Assembly: GCA_022385755.1 (NCBI GenBank)
Contig: MU278350.1
Location: 820,905-884,904 of the forward strand
Length of the DNA: 64,000 bases
From: Trametopsis cervina
Lineage: Eukaryota; Basidiomycota; Agaricomycetes; Polyporales; Irpicaceae
Reading direction: 5' to 3'
Position numbers and translations under genes: made by a program. Position 1 is the first letter of the stretch. Each line of letters starts with the position of its first letter. The notes beneath the pieces are model-generated. The model was given only the letters and a program-made list of their open reading frames with translations, was not told the origin of the DNA and searched no databases. This document shows positions 44,826 to 55,875 of this stretch, piece by piece.

Positions 44826-47800
44826 ATGGCTCCTCCAACCACACAGAAAACACCGGCAAAAGCTGGGGCGAGCGACAAAATGAAGCAGAAGAGTCTAATG
44901 GCTTTCTTCAATAAGCCAGCTCCTGCCACCCCAAGCGCGAAAACGAAGGAGAACGACGTCCGGAAGGCAGCGCAGACCTCAGGACCATCAACTGCGCGCA
45001 AAAGTCGCGTAAATGACGCGCCTTCATCCGACAATGTCGAGGTCCATACTCCCTCATCAAAGAGCTTGTCACAGCGCTCTAGGGCGGTCAGTCCTCACGG
45101 GACACGCAGTTCAGCCGTACCCAGCAGTCCGATGGAAACGCCGCCTACCAGTGATCCTATTGATATAGATATGCTGTCGGATGAGCCAGAAAAGCTGAGT
45201 AAAGGGAAGGAGGTCACGAAGGCGGTACGTTTCTGCGATCAACCGGAAACACTCTGCTGTTGTTTGACGGTTCTCTATTTCTTAGACATCAAGAATCAAG
45301 AAGCGCAAGATTGTCGTCGAAGACTCTGATGAGGATACCGAAGATGTAGATGCCGAAGCGTACCAGAAAGGCCTATCTGCATATCAACCTTCTCCAGAAC
45401 CAAAACGGCAAACTGGTGGGTTATTGAACGCGACTAAATGCACTGAGTCTGATGCCTTTGTTGTAGGAAAGAACAAGAAAGCCCGTGTATCTGCTCCACC
45501 ATCTGAAGATGAAGACGACGATGAGTCGGACGGCCAGGCTTTGTCATCATTCTCCAAGCGGCTCACTAAGTTTAAGCCTCCAGTGGCTTCGAAGTCAAAG
45601 CGTACGTTCTACCCCTCATTACTCAGTACTAATACTCACGCATATACCATCTTTCTGTCGCAGGCCGCAAGTCGATTGTGGATGACGACGACGACTTTAT
45701 TGTACCTGACGACGCGGAGGAAGATGACGAAGATGACCTACCACCAGCCTCACCTCGGCCTGCCTCACGCGCTTCCAGCAATTCCTCTCGGTCTTCGTCT
45801 CGTCTTTCTAATTACGCGCATACGTCAGCCTCTGAGCTTGATGACGATGACATTGAAGAGCATGTTACACAGAAAGAGAAGAGTCGACCGAAGAAGGATC
45901 GATCTGCACCGCAGAAAGCTGGAGGTACTCAAAGTGGCAGCAGTAATATGTTTTTAACGGCAGCAGAGCGTCGTGCGCTCAAGCAGAAGGAAGAGAAGAA
46001 AAGCACCGAAGATCCATTCGACTTTCTAGTGGACCCACGGGATAAAGATGGAGTTCGTCCTGGTGAACCAGGCTATGATCCTAGAACTCTACATATCCCT
46101 GCCAAGGCCTGGAAGAACTTCACACCCTTTGAGAAGCAGGTGCGTGCTTCTTGTCACCAAGTTGCTACATGTTGCACTGACTACTATCAAATGCAGTTCT
46201 GGGAGATTAAGCAGAACCACTACGACACGGTATTGTTTTTCCAGAAAGGCAAGTTCCTCGAACTTTACGAAGAGGATGCTCGTATTGGTCATCAAGAGTT
46301 CGACTTGAAGTTGACTCAGCGGGTTAAAATGAGTATGGTGTGTAACAAGTGTGACACATATGACTTTAATCTCAATGACATCGGATAGGTTGGAGTACCA
46401 GAACAGAGTTTCAACTTCTGGGCTGCCAAATTCCTCGCAAAAGGTATATCTGAAGCCGCATCAACGCGACGTATCTAATAGCCATGTGCAGGATACAAAG
46501 TCGGTCGAGTGGATCAGGCTGAGACTGCTCTGGGCGCGGAGATGCGTGTTGCCGCTGATAAGGGAAAGAAAAAGCAAGGGCAGGACAAGGGCGCTGACAA
46601 GATCGTCCGTCGAGAACTGAACAAAGTCTACACGAATGGCACTCTCGTGGACGAAGCGCTTCTCACAGACGAGCAAGCAGGACATTGCGTATGTATTCGA
46701 GAAGATGGAGAGGAAGATCCAAAGACTGGGAAGCAGACTTTCGGCTTGTGCGTCCTAGACAGCGCTACGAGCGAGTTCAACCTCAGTTCGTTTGAGGACG
46801 ACGTCTGTCGGACAAGACTCGAGACTATGATGCGCCAGCTACGACCCAAAGAGATAATATTTACAAAGGTTCGTGCCGTCACTTATTGGGTTCGACGTCA
46901 CCGACACTCTTTGCAGGGGAATCTGTCCGTGCCAACCACCCGATTGCTGAAAGCTATCCTGCCAGGCAACTGCTTGTGGACCAGTCTCCGCGAAAGCGAA
47001 GGCCTCACCTTCGAGCAAACCATCAAAGAATTGAAGATTCTGTATCCTCGTGGAGATGACGATGACGATATGGCAGAGTTGCCTCATGGGCTCAGCTCTT
47101 CTGTACCAGAAGCAATACGGTCCATGATTATGTACCATGGAGCAATGGAGGCTTTGGGATCGATGATATGGTGCGTTAATGAGTGGTTGTTCCAAGAGAC
47201 GATCTTTATGTTATGTCATCAGGTACCTTCGTACGCTCAATATCGACAAAGATATTCTGAGCATGAAAAACTTCAATATATATGATCCCATGAAGAGAGG
47301 TCAAGGATTGGTTCTTGACGGACAGACACTAGCGCATATAGAGGTATACTGTTCAACACTACCCTGTTCCCCGGTAGCTTACTGTGTTATCAGGTCCTAT
47401 TAAACAACGAAGGCACGGATGATGGAACACTGCTAAAGCTCTTGGGTCGGTGTATCACGCCTTCCGGTACGAGCTTGCCACTGTAAGGTTTCCGATACAG
47501 TCTAAGACAAATCAAACAGGCAAACGATTGTTCCGTATCTGGCTTTGTATGCCGCTGCGCGAAATCGCAGATATCAATGCGCGGTAAGTCAGATATTATC
47601 GTCCCGTGGTTCTATCTCATCCTCTGCGGCTGTTCAGGTTGGATGCGGTGGACGACCTGCTCGACCATCCGACCTTCGAGTCAGAATTTATCGAGGTCGC
47701 TAAAGGGCTGCCCGACCTCGAGCGAATTGTATCAAGGATTCACGCGAAGAACTGTCGTGTTAAGGACTTCCTCAAAGTACTTGAGGCACGTAACCCAGGA

Positions 47801-50114
47801 ATGAGTAATAGACCAATGCGGCTAATTTAAAGTAATAGTCTTTCAAGAAGTTGAGCACCGGACTCGTCGAACTTGCCAAAACGGCCGACTCCTTTACCTC
47901 GAAGAGCATTCCAGGCTTGCTGCGCTCGGCACCTAACCTCTTGCCTCACTTGAAACACGTCAGATCAATGTTCAAATCACCTGAGGATAGTGAGTTATCG
48001 CACAGTTACTACAGGTAGCGTAAAGGTGGGCTGACGGGCTACCCAGACCGGGATGATTTAGTTCCTGAAGAAGGCAAGGATGAAGAATACGACGCTATCG
48101 TCGAAGAGATCGAAGGCCTGGAGAAGCAGCTGGATAAAGAATTGAAGAAGCTCCAGAAAGATGTTGGGTGGGTACGCTTTCTCGACTCTTTGAAGTTGAT
48201 TCTGATGCTTCCTGTAGCTACGATTTATCGTACTGGCACAGTGCACAAGGCACCAAGGTATCTCGAAACTCCACTCTATTGTACTTGGAACTCAGTTTTC
48301 ATCCAGGATATCTATCTCGTGCAAGTCAAGGCTGGCGTGAAGAATATTCCGCGGACGTGGGTGAAGAGTGGAGGGACAAAGGTAAAGCTAATTCGAACAG
48401 TTCCAGGCATTGTGCACTTACGTTCGACGTCTTGAGGCCTTTAATCGCTATACGGTGCCCGAGCTTACAGGTACTATACGTAGCCTTAAAGAAGCTAGGG
48501 AGCACCGCAACACGGCTGTGAAGAACTTCCGAGCACGGGTATACGCCGAGTTTGATTCAGATCGCAGTGTATACTTGAGAGGCATCAGGGTTCTCTCTGA
48601 GTTGGACTGCTTGTTCAGTTTAGCACGATCCTCAGTTGCTATCGGAGAACCCTCCTGCCGACCTGAATTCATTGAGGGAGACGCAGCCTGGTTTGACTTT
48701 GAGGAACTGCGACATCCCGCGCTGAGCGTCAGTGCGGGCTTCAAGGGAGACTTCATTCCCAACGATGTGAAGCTTGGCGGAGACGTTGCTCGGATAGCTT
48801 TGTTAACAGGTTAGCCCACTAGTGCTCGTTCCTCCATTCAGACGCTGATTCAGTGTTCCAGGTCCGAACATGGGGTATGTTGGCCAATTTCTCTATTCTT
48901 TTTGCATGTAGCTGATAGTCCGGCTTCGTCTGTTTAGAGGCAAATCTACTGTAAGTCGTGTTCTCTTGGGGAGGCCTGTGTATCTGACGTGCTTTTGATA
49001 GGCCATGCGAATGACCGCAGTCGGGGTTGTGCGTATTTGTCTCATCGTGGACCTGTTTCATTCACTGAGTAGCGCTGTATTTCAGATAATGGCTCAACTG
49101 GGGATGCGCGTTCCAGCTAAGAAGGCACGGTAAGTCGTGTGCGGGTTTGTTCTATAAGACGAATATTGACACTGTTGCCAGTATATGCCCGGTGGACGCT
49201 ATCCTCACACGCATGGGAGCATATGACAACATGTTCTCGAATGCTAGTACTTTCAAGGTGGAACTGGACGAATGGTATGTTGAATACGGCTGACTATTGG
49301 GATATCATATAACTGAGTATTCCCAGTTGTAAGATTCTTCGCGACGCTACCCCTCGGTCCATGGTCATTCTAGATGGTGCGGCGTGTGCTTATATGTTGA
49401 ATGGAAGCTGACAGGAATACTTTAGAGCTTGGAAGAGGCACTTCTACCTATGTGAGCAGACCTCTTCTTTACTACGACGATTTTCGCTTATCGTTCTATA
49501 GGATGGAATGGCTATTGCAGGGGTAATTCGGTTGGCTATGCTCATCGGGAATGCGTGCTGATTATTCTTGTGTAGGCGGTATTACACCAGCTGGCTTCAC
49601 AAACCTTATCCTTGTCCTTCTTCGCCACTCACTACGGCTCGCTCACTGATGACTTTTCGTACCATCCGAACATCCGTAATATGCATATGGCGACCCTTGT
49701 TGATGATGAGAAGCGAGAGGTTTGTTACCGAAGCCATTCAACCTTCGCTGCAATCTGATGGTACCTTCACAGCTCGTATTCCTGTATAAGCTGACGCAAG
49801 GTATCGCCTCGTCGTCTTTCGGTACTCATGTCGCCAACCTCGCCGGTGTCCCACTATCGGTGGTCGAGCGCGCCGATCTAGTCTCCAAGGATTTCGCACG
49901 ACAATTCAAGGAGAAGATCGAAGGGAAGAAGAAAAACAATGCCGCAGCTGGCCGACTCTCCCTTACGGTCCAGGCCGATTTCGCGTACCTCTACAAGGTC
50001 GCCATAGGCAAATGCGAATTGCCCGATGACGCCGTTCGTAAACGAGAAATATTGAAAGTATTGAAGGCATCAGTCGGATCCTTCTTGCATCAACTTGATT
50101 CCTCTACTAACTAG
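44826..50114 (+). CDS. MSH6: DNA mismatch repair protein MSH6
   Basis: MutS homologue that pairs with MSH2 (MutS-alpha) and recognises base mismatches and small loops in the nucleus. It starts MAPPTTQKTPAKAG; a PCNA-binding PIP box (QKSLMAFF) lies near residue 20, as in other MSH6 proteins. An acidic and basic linker follows, then mismatch-recognition domain I ([32 protein letters not shown], interrupted by an intron), connector, lever (SMIWYLRTLNIDKDILSMKNFNIYDP) and clamp. The ATPase has P-loop GPNMGGKST, MVILDELGRGTSTYDGMAIA (Walker B and signature), and SFFATHYGSL. The segment VELDECCKILRDATPRS is intact; STFKVEL has Lys where most MSH6 proteins have Met. The C-terminal helices end FLHQLDSSTN. 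The gene is cut by about 20 short introns, including two 13-nt micro-exons through the P-loop. No break seen. Confidence 0.97.
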
Positions 50115-50324
50115 CAACCCTCCCGTACTAAATCCCCTCTTCCACTCTCACATCAATGCTTTTACAAATGCTTTCGTCTTATGCTTTGCTGAACCACAAT
50201 ATTCTTCGGACATCTTATACTAAATTGTTATAATACCCCCATCACGTCGTGCAGGGAAAGCCATGTACATATTGTACCTCGAGTTACAGAACATACAAAC
50301 GTAAATAATTACATTACACACTCT
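50115..50324. other. Convergent 3' UTR gap
   Basis: About 210 bp between the convergent MSH6 and CFAP20-like stop codons. AT-rich, with nothing further seen. Confidence 0.5.
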
Positions 50325-51243
50325 TCACTGGCCGTACAAATCGAACTCCAATGGCAGGGCCTGACTGGGACCAGCTTCGCTCAACCACACACGCCTCAAC
50401 CGACAAGTCGCGTAGATTTTGATGTAGGTGACATGAGAGTATACGCCCGACGGCACTGGAACCGTGATCTGAGGGCGGGAAACATCGAGTTCATCGTCGC
50501 CTGACCCCTGCTCGTCTGGTTGAATGAGTGACGCAGAGGAGAAATGCGACATGAGGGCGGATAGGTTGAGATTGATTGTCGCCCAAGCAGTCAAGGGACG
50601 GGAAGAAGCTGGCGGAAACGATAACGGAAGATGTAGCAGCGGCGGTCTCGACATCTTCAGAGCAGGTTGCTTCTAACGTTAATGGTCGCGTTGATTAGCT
50701 CGGGCTTAGGACATAAACACGAAGTTCAGAGCACATGTCACCATAGTCGTATAGATACCAATCTGTTCGTCACTGGCGGACAGAATTTGCAAAGACAATC
50801 TAGGAAGATAACTGCACCTGAAACGTCGAGAATCGTATTATCCCTCGTTTGCTTGCTCTGTCGCAAACGCCGACCTCGAATGACCACTCTCTGCCCAGGT
50901 CTCTGACCTGAAGGTGCAGCCAGGAAAGTTGCAGGCCCAGGTTAACACCGCTCGAAGAAGGACATCGGATGTACGTTTTGCGCATAGTTGGTGACTGGAT
51001 GTGCAGGACTGTTTGATCTAGGCTGTAGCCCTCGCCTTCCTCGTCCCTCGTAAGGATGTTGGGAGGAGATATCAGCATTGCAGGTGTGGGTGGCTGTGGT
51101 GCTGAAGATGCATCGTTTAGCAGGCAGATGAAGGAGTCCGCGGGAAGAGCAGAGTCAACTTGCGTTGCAAACAAGCTAAGACATTCTGACGATGTTGTGG
51201 ACAACAGACTGACGAGAGAAGGCTGTACCGAAGATGAGAACAT
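50325..51243 (-). CDS. CFAP20: CFAP20-domain protein (Bug22/UPF0468 family)
   Basis: Two exons, 51243-50818 and 50672-50325, with a 145-bp intron (GTGCAG...TTAG); 267 residues. The N-terminus MFSSSVQPSLVSLLSTTSSE is family-like, but an insertion of about 35 residues follows. The conserved core is clear: LHIQSPTMRKTYIRCPSS, LGLQLSWLHLQVRDLGREWSFEVGVCD, IRFSTFQ|KQP, TAWATINLNLSAL, and the signature YSHVTYIKIYATCRLRRVWLSE followed by LPLEFDLYG. The family (human CFAP20, Paramecium Bug22) lies in the doublet microtubules of cilia and also has a nuclear pool linked to transcription. It is longer than the usual ~193 residues because of the insertion and an acidic segment before the last beta strands. 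The gene is divergent from the CRH gene (212 bp between the start codons). Role in a non-ciliated fungus unknown. Confidence 0.85.
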
Positions 51244-51348
51244 GGCCGTTATGGTGAAGTCGCGCCTTGTGTAACTTTGGATTTTGTAGATCAGATCTAC
51301 ACCGAACAGGCCCGCCAGACCAGACGGTCGTCAAGACACAACACACTC

Positions 51349-51357
51349 TTTATACCA
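51349..51357 (+). promoter_or_regulatory. TATA-like box of the CRH gene
   Basis: CTTTATACC lies about 100 bp upstream of the CRH ATG, in the divergent promoter shared with the CFAP20-like gene. Confidence 0.4.
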
Positions 51358-51455
51358 GTCCACATCTTGCGAGCCCTCATATACCCTCCTTGGGTCTCAG
51401 CCGTACCATTCTTTAACAAACACTGTCCCTTACAGATTGCAGGATTTCACACAAT

Positions 51456-52983
51456 ATGCTTACCACAGTAGCGGCCATTGCTGGCCTCTTGTCCGCCGTT
51501 GTCCCAGTACTCGCTCAAGGTGGTCAAGTCTGGTGTGTAATATACTCCCTTCTCGCATCGGTTAGCTGAACCACCTCTGTAGCAATGCCACAAGCCTCTG
51601 TGGCACTGAAGCACCGTGTTGTAGTACGTGCTGCGCAACACTCGTATATCAACGTTAAGCTTACCGTGTGCTTTATAGGCGAATTTGGGTTCTGCGGCAC
51701 TGGCAGTGTCAGTACCTAGTTCTTCGTCAGACGTGATATCCTACTGAACATTAATTGCCACGCAGTTCTGCCTTGGAGGCTGCAACCCTTTGTTCTCTCA
51801 TTCTCTGGACTCGTGCGCGCCAAATCCCGTTTGTGAAAACTCCGTGGTAAGTACAGCAAGTCCAGTTTATTACCTCCGTTCCTACGACGTTATTAGCATA
51901 CATTTCCGGACCTGTCGCGGATCGCTATGAACTCGACGAACTACAACGGCAATGCCTCCTCCTTCGACTGGGTCCTGGACAAAGGCAACATTCTCAACAC
52001 AAATGCTTCAGGCGGAGAGCTCGGACTACTATTAACCGAAACCAACGGTGGTACCCGTCTGAGCTCCACGCGTTATGTTCACTATGGCAAGATTACCACA
52101 CGACGTACGTTGCCAATACTCGTTTGGATCCTGCCCATTGACAGCTTGCATGACAGTCAAAACTGGCCGCTGGGGAGGCGTTGTCACCGCTTTCATTACT
52201 ATGTCTGATATCAAAGACGAGATTGACTGGGAGTTCCCCGGTGACAACACCTTCAATGGCCAGTCGAACTTATTCTGGCAAGGAGTTGTCCGTACGTAAA
52301 CTACCCGTACATTCTTTCGTAGCTGACCAATACATCTTACAGCCGACAAGACCCAGGGCGGCACGCACAACATCTCCAGTGACAGCTTCTCCAACTATCA
52401 TGATTATACAGTATGTAGTTCAACTAATATCGTGAAGCACTGTCTCTAAAAATAGCATAGGTTGACTGGCAGCCTGACTCCTTAACGTGGTCAATTGACG
52501 GCAACCCTGTCCGCACCGTGAAGCAGTCAGATACCATTGACGGCAACGGGGTCGCCCATTTCCCCAATACTCCCAGTCGTATTCAGCTCAGGTACAATTC
52601 CGGACAGCTTATCTAGTTATCCTTACTGACCCCACTTTCTGCCCAGTCTCTGGCCTGCAGGGATCAACACATCTGCGCCTGGTACCGTCGCATGGGCGGG
52701 CGGAATGATCAACTGGGCGGACCCTGACTATAAATCCGCTGGCCATTTCTATGCCTTGGTTCAGTCCGTCAACGTCTCCTGCTCTGATCCAACCAGCGAA
52801 CCTTCGGACACTACCTCTTACGTGTACGGCAAGAATGCATCCCTGGACACCCCTGCTGTGGCATTCTCTAACAAGAGTACTGTGAACGCCGCACAAGGCT
52901 TGGTGGGTCTTAGCGGTGATCGTTTCGCATGGACTATATTTGGAGTCCTAGCCGCCTCCTTATTCGGTGTTGTCATGGCCTAA
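51456..52983 (+). CDS. CRH/UTR2-type GH16 cell-wall transglycosylase, GPI-anchored
   Basis: Cross-links chitin to beta-glucan in the fungal cell wall. It has a signal peptide (MLTTVAAIAGLLSAVVPVLAQ), then a Cys-rich N-terminal part (LCGTEAPCCSEFGFCGTG) like the chitin-binding region of CRH proteins. The GH16 catalytic motif DEIDWEF is intact, giving both catalytic Glu residues and the helper Asp. Further family parts are TRYVHYGKITTR, GGVVTAFITMSD, FHDYTVDWQPDSLTWSIDG-like (here HDYTVDWQPDSLTWSIDG), RIQLSLWPAG and AGGMINWADPDY. The tail has a Ser/Asn region and a final hydrophobic segment (FAWTIFGVLAASLFGVVMA) that predicts GPI anchoring. Several short introns; the ATG at 51456 is chosen because it gives the signal peptide, and the TAA is at 52981. 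Length of about 385 residues is usual. Confidence 0.95.
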
Positions 52984-53800
52984 TCTTGGGTGTCGTTTCC
53001 TTACGGTTTCATAAGGTCATTGGTATACCCTGTCGCGGCACTGTGTATTGCGACTCAATATGCATGAACTGTCTTTATCGTGTGCCATTATGGATCTGGA
53101 TATCTATATATGTTGTAACACTCGGCGGCAAATTCAACGAGCAAGAACTGGCCGCAGATAATCGCTCAGGTAAATCCCAGTGTAGACGGTCAAGCATTTC
53201 ACAAGGAAAAACTTGACATACAAAGCTGCCTACGTTACGGCGGCACGCGCTCAATTTCTATCACGAGCCACTGCTGTCGTGACGTCGAAAGGCAGGCGAG
53301 CTCAAACGGGTCGTTTCAAATACAGATCCACAATTGCGCTTGACATTATGTATGGAACATGGACAAGTTGAATAGTAGTGTGAAATTATGTCACGGATCG
53401 ACAGGTGGAGCTTGTATACTAATGGAAGGCTGAATGGCAGAAATTGCGAAGTCCAATCATGAAAGTGTTTTGCAAGGTACAGAAAGGAAAGAGCGGCGGC
53501 GACGAGCTCTTGTGTTGGAAGGCTGAGGGCCGTTTTGAAAGGTATTCCGAGGTTCAGTTTTGAAGGATCTTGGTATTTGTGGGGGCGCGAGTGGCTTCGA
53601 GACAGAAGCAGAGCAAGAAGGAGCAAGGCAGGTCCAGAAGCAAGCGAGTGAGGGTTTCAAGCAGTGAAAGACGAGCGCAGCGATGTTGATGCGAATGATG
53701 CCATAGTCCGGTTCGAGAAAGCCCGCAGTCCAGGGAAGGTGCTCAGATGAAATCCGCCGCTTCTGAACATGACAATGAAGTTATGAACAGATAAGGACGA
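52984..53800. other. Intergenic, convergent 3' ends
   Basis: Gap between the convergent CRH (+) and RRM (-) stop codons. A 121-codon minus-strand frame (53261-53626) starts at TTG and has no motif, so it is not accepted as a gene. Confidence 0.5.
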
Positions 53801-55499
53801 CTATGACACATACTCAGAAGGTGCAGAATGAGGTCTATGCGTGGCAACTTGTGGGTCGAACATCCCAAGAGCAGAGTTTACGTTGGAGCGATAGCCTGGT
53901 GCCTCGAAGAACGGCGAGCTTTTACGGCTTGCGAAAGTTGAGGCATTACTAGCTTTGTCAAGACCATGAAGATTTCCCCAGTATTCTCGAGGATGTTCCG
54001 CAAGATAATCCGGCGTGTACCTGTACTCAGCGAGGAAAGGCGCAGCTAAGGGATTGAGAGCCATTTTCGTATCAGCGTTATAGGTAGGCCAGAAATCCGA
54101 ATCAGAAGGAATTTGCGACACAACAGGAGCAGGCTGGAAGAATTCTGCTCGTACGGGCTGCGACGTGTACTGTTGACCGCGCAGGGATTCGCGAGCTTCT
54201 CTCGCTTGAGACAAAGTCTTGTACTCGACGAAGACAACTATAGTCCCATCTTCGGGTTTCTCCGACAGGATTTTGAGATCAGTGATTTCGCCGAAGGGGT
54301 ACAGCAGAGGATGCAAGTCGGCAACCTGTGAGAATAACACCGACGGTAGATTGGTGATAATAAGGCCTGCCACGGAGGTAGGAATTGAAGGCTCCTGTTG
54401 CATAGCATTTTCGGCGATAGGTGTCGCATGTCTAATAACCTCTGTAGAGTAAGTCAGTTCTGCAGGGCCCGCCTCCAACACCGGCCCAGGAGTGGACGGC
54501 ATCGGAGTTTGTTGGGAGAGAACCATAGTGCGGTCACCGCCATCCAGGAAACCTGCGGGAATGCATTAGTACCGGCACAAAGCCCCAGAAATAACTTCTA
54601 CCTTGGGACCGTTGAACGACAGCCCACGAGACATCTATGGTGTGTCCTCTATTACGTTTGTCAATTGTAGCATGCAACCGATGTGTGAGAGGGAGCGAAC
54701 TTTATTTCCTTCCGACTCAGAGCATCCATAGCAATCCTCGCCTCCCTGTGGTTACTCATGACGACGAATCCTCGTCGGCGAGATGCATTATCGACAGTCG
54801 CTAGAATGACCGCATGGGAGACGCTGCCATGTCGCGAAAACATCTCCACAAACTCGGATCTGGCTCACGATCAGCGGACTCGGACTCGACGGTGCCGATG
54901 GCGAACCTACTTTGTCAGGTCGAAAGGTAAACCCAGAACGTAAAGATTACGACGGCCGTCTCCGTGCTTGGCTTCTCTGGGCTGACGACAAGGTTCTCCT
55001 GTCACGGAGGCGGAAACAGTGCTACAAGCAAGCGTCTATTAGCAAGACGTACGAACGTACGTACAACACATAACTAAGACACGTATGAGACTCACATAGA
55101 ATGCCCGGACACGGTGTAACCCGTCATGCATAAGGCTTTCCTGTAGAATAAATGAGTCGCGTGCTACGAGATCGCTAGCTGATATAACTGACTTCGCCGT
55201 GTCAGACGTATTGAATTCGAGCTGGAAAACCCGACGCTTCGTATCATCGAAATATTCATCACATCTACGTACGTCCCCTGTACCACGAATAAGTTGTAGA
55301 ACCACCGGCATAGAGGAGAAAACGTTACCGATGAGAGCTGTAAACAGTTTCACGATCTCCCGACGCGTGACTGTCCCTGCTGTTCATACTCTGCATAGAA
55401 GAGAAGGTTTCATGACTGACCAGTGGAAGGGACGTTCTCTACTTTGACCGTATACATCTGGCCGCTGAACTTGAAGACTGGGTTGGGAGATACAGCCAT
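53801..55499 (-). CDS. RNA-binding protein with three RRM domains
   Basis: The start at 55499 gives MAVSPNPVFKFSGQMYTVKVENVPST, the first strand of RRM1, which continues through REIVKLFTALIG and RVFQLEFNTSDTAKSVISASDLVARDSF. RRM2 follows a linker: RNLYVLGLPFDLT, then EFVEMFSRHGSVSHAVILATVDNASRRRGFVVMSNHREARIAMDAL. RRM3 is AGLIITNLPSVLFSQVADLHPLLYPFGEITDLKIL through TIVVFVEYKTLSQAREARESLRGQ. The last ~110 residues are probably disordered. An intron of about 50 bp after TALIG is preferred although it could be read through in frame, because removing it restores normal RRM spacing. The domain order recalls Mei2/Whi3-like post-transcriptional regulators, but no specific orthologue can be named. 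Divergent from the RAD51-like gene. Confidence 0.84.
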
Positions 55500-55703
55500 G
55501 AGACCTATGCAAGTAAGTGCAGAAAATGTATCAAAAGGAAGCGAAAACGATAAAGAGTGTCTACTGTTGTCTGTCTATTCGTCCTTTGCGAGACGCATAC
55601 AAGAAACGAGAGAGAAGGAGGCAAAGGTTAAGTCGGTCAATCCGACGTCGAGTGTAGGCTCGTTTTACGCTCCGCTTCAAATAAATCCCACGCCACAAAC
55701 GCG

Positions 55704-55709
55704 ACGCGT
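55704..55709. promoter_or_regulatory. MCB box (ACGCGT) in the RRM/RAD51-like divergent promoter
   Basis: ACGCGT lies about 170 bp upstream of the RAD51-like ATG, followed 8 bp later by a second partial match (GCGCGT). Together with the MSH6 site this hints at shared G1/S control. Confidence 0.4.
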
Positions 55710-55875
55710 CCATAGCGCGTCGTTGCTCTGACCGCATGGATCACGAATATTGGCAATAACGAGCAGGGTGCGTATACCGCTTTTTGCGGTCGGAGCGAGA
55801 TCTCTGACAGAGGATGCAAATGCACGATTATTAGGGGTGTTGTCTGCTGCTACAGTTATTTTTGTGATCAATGCC

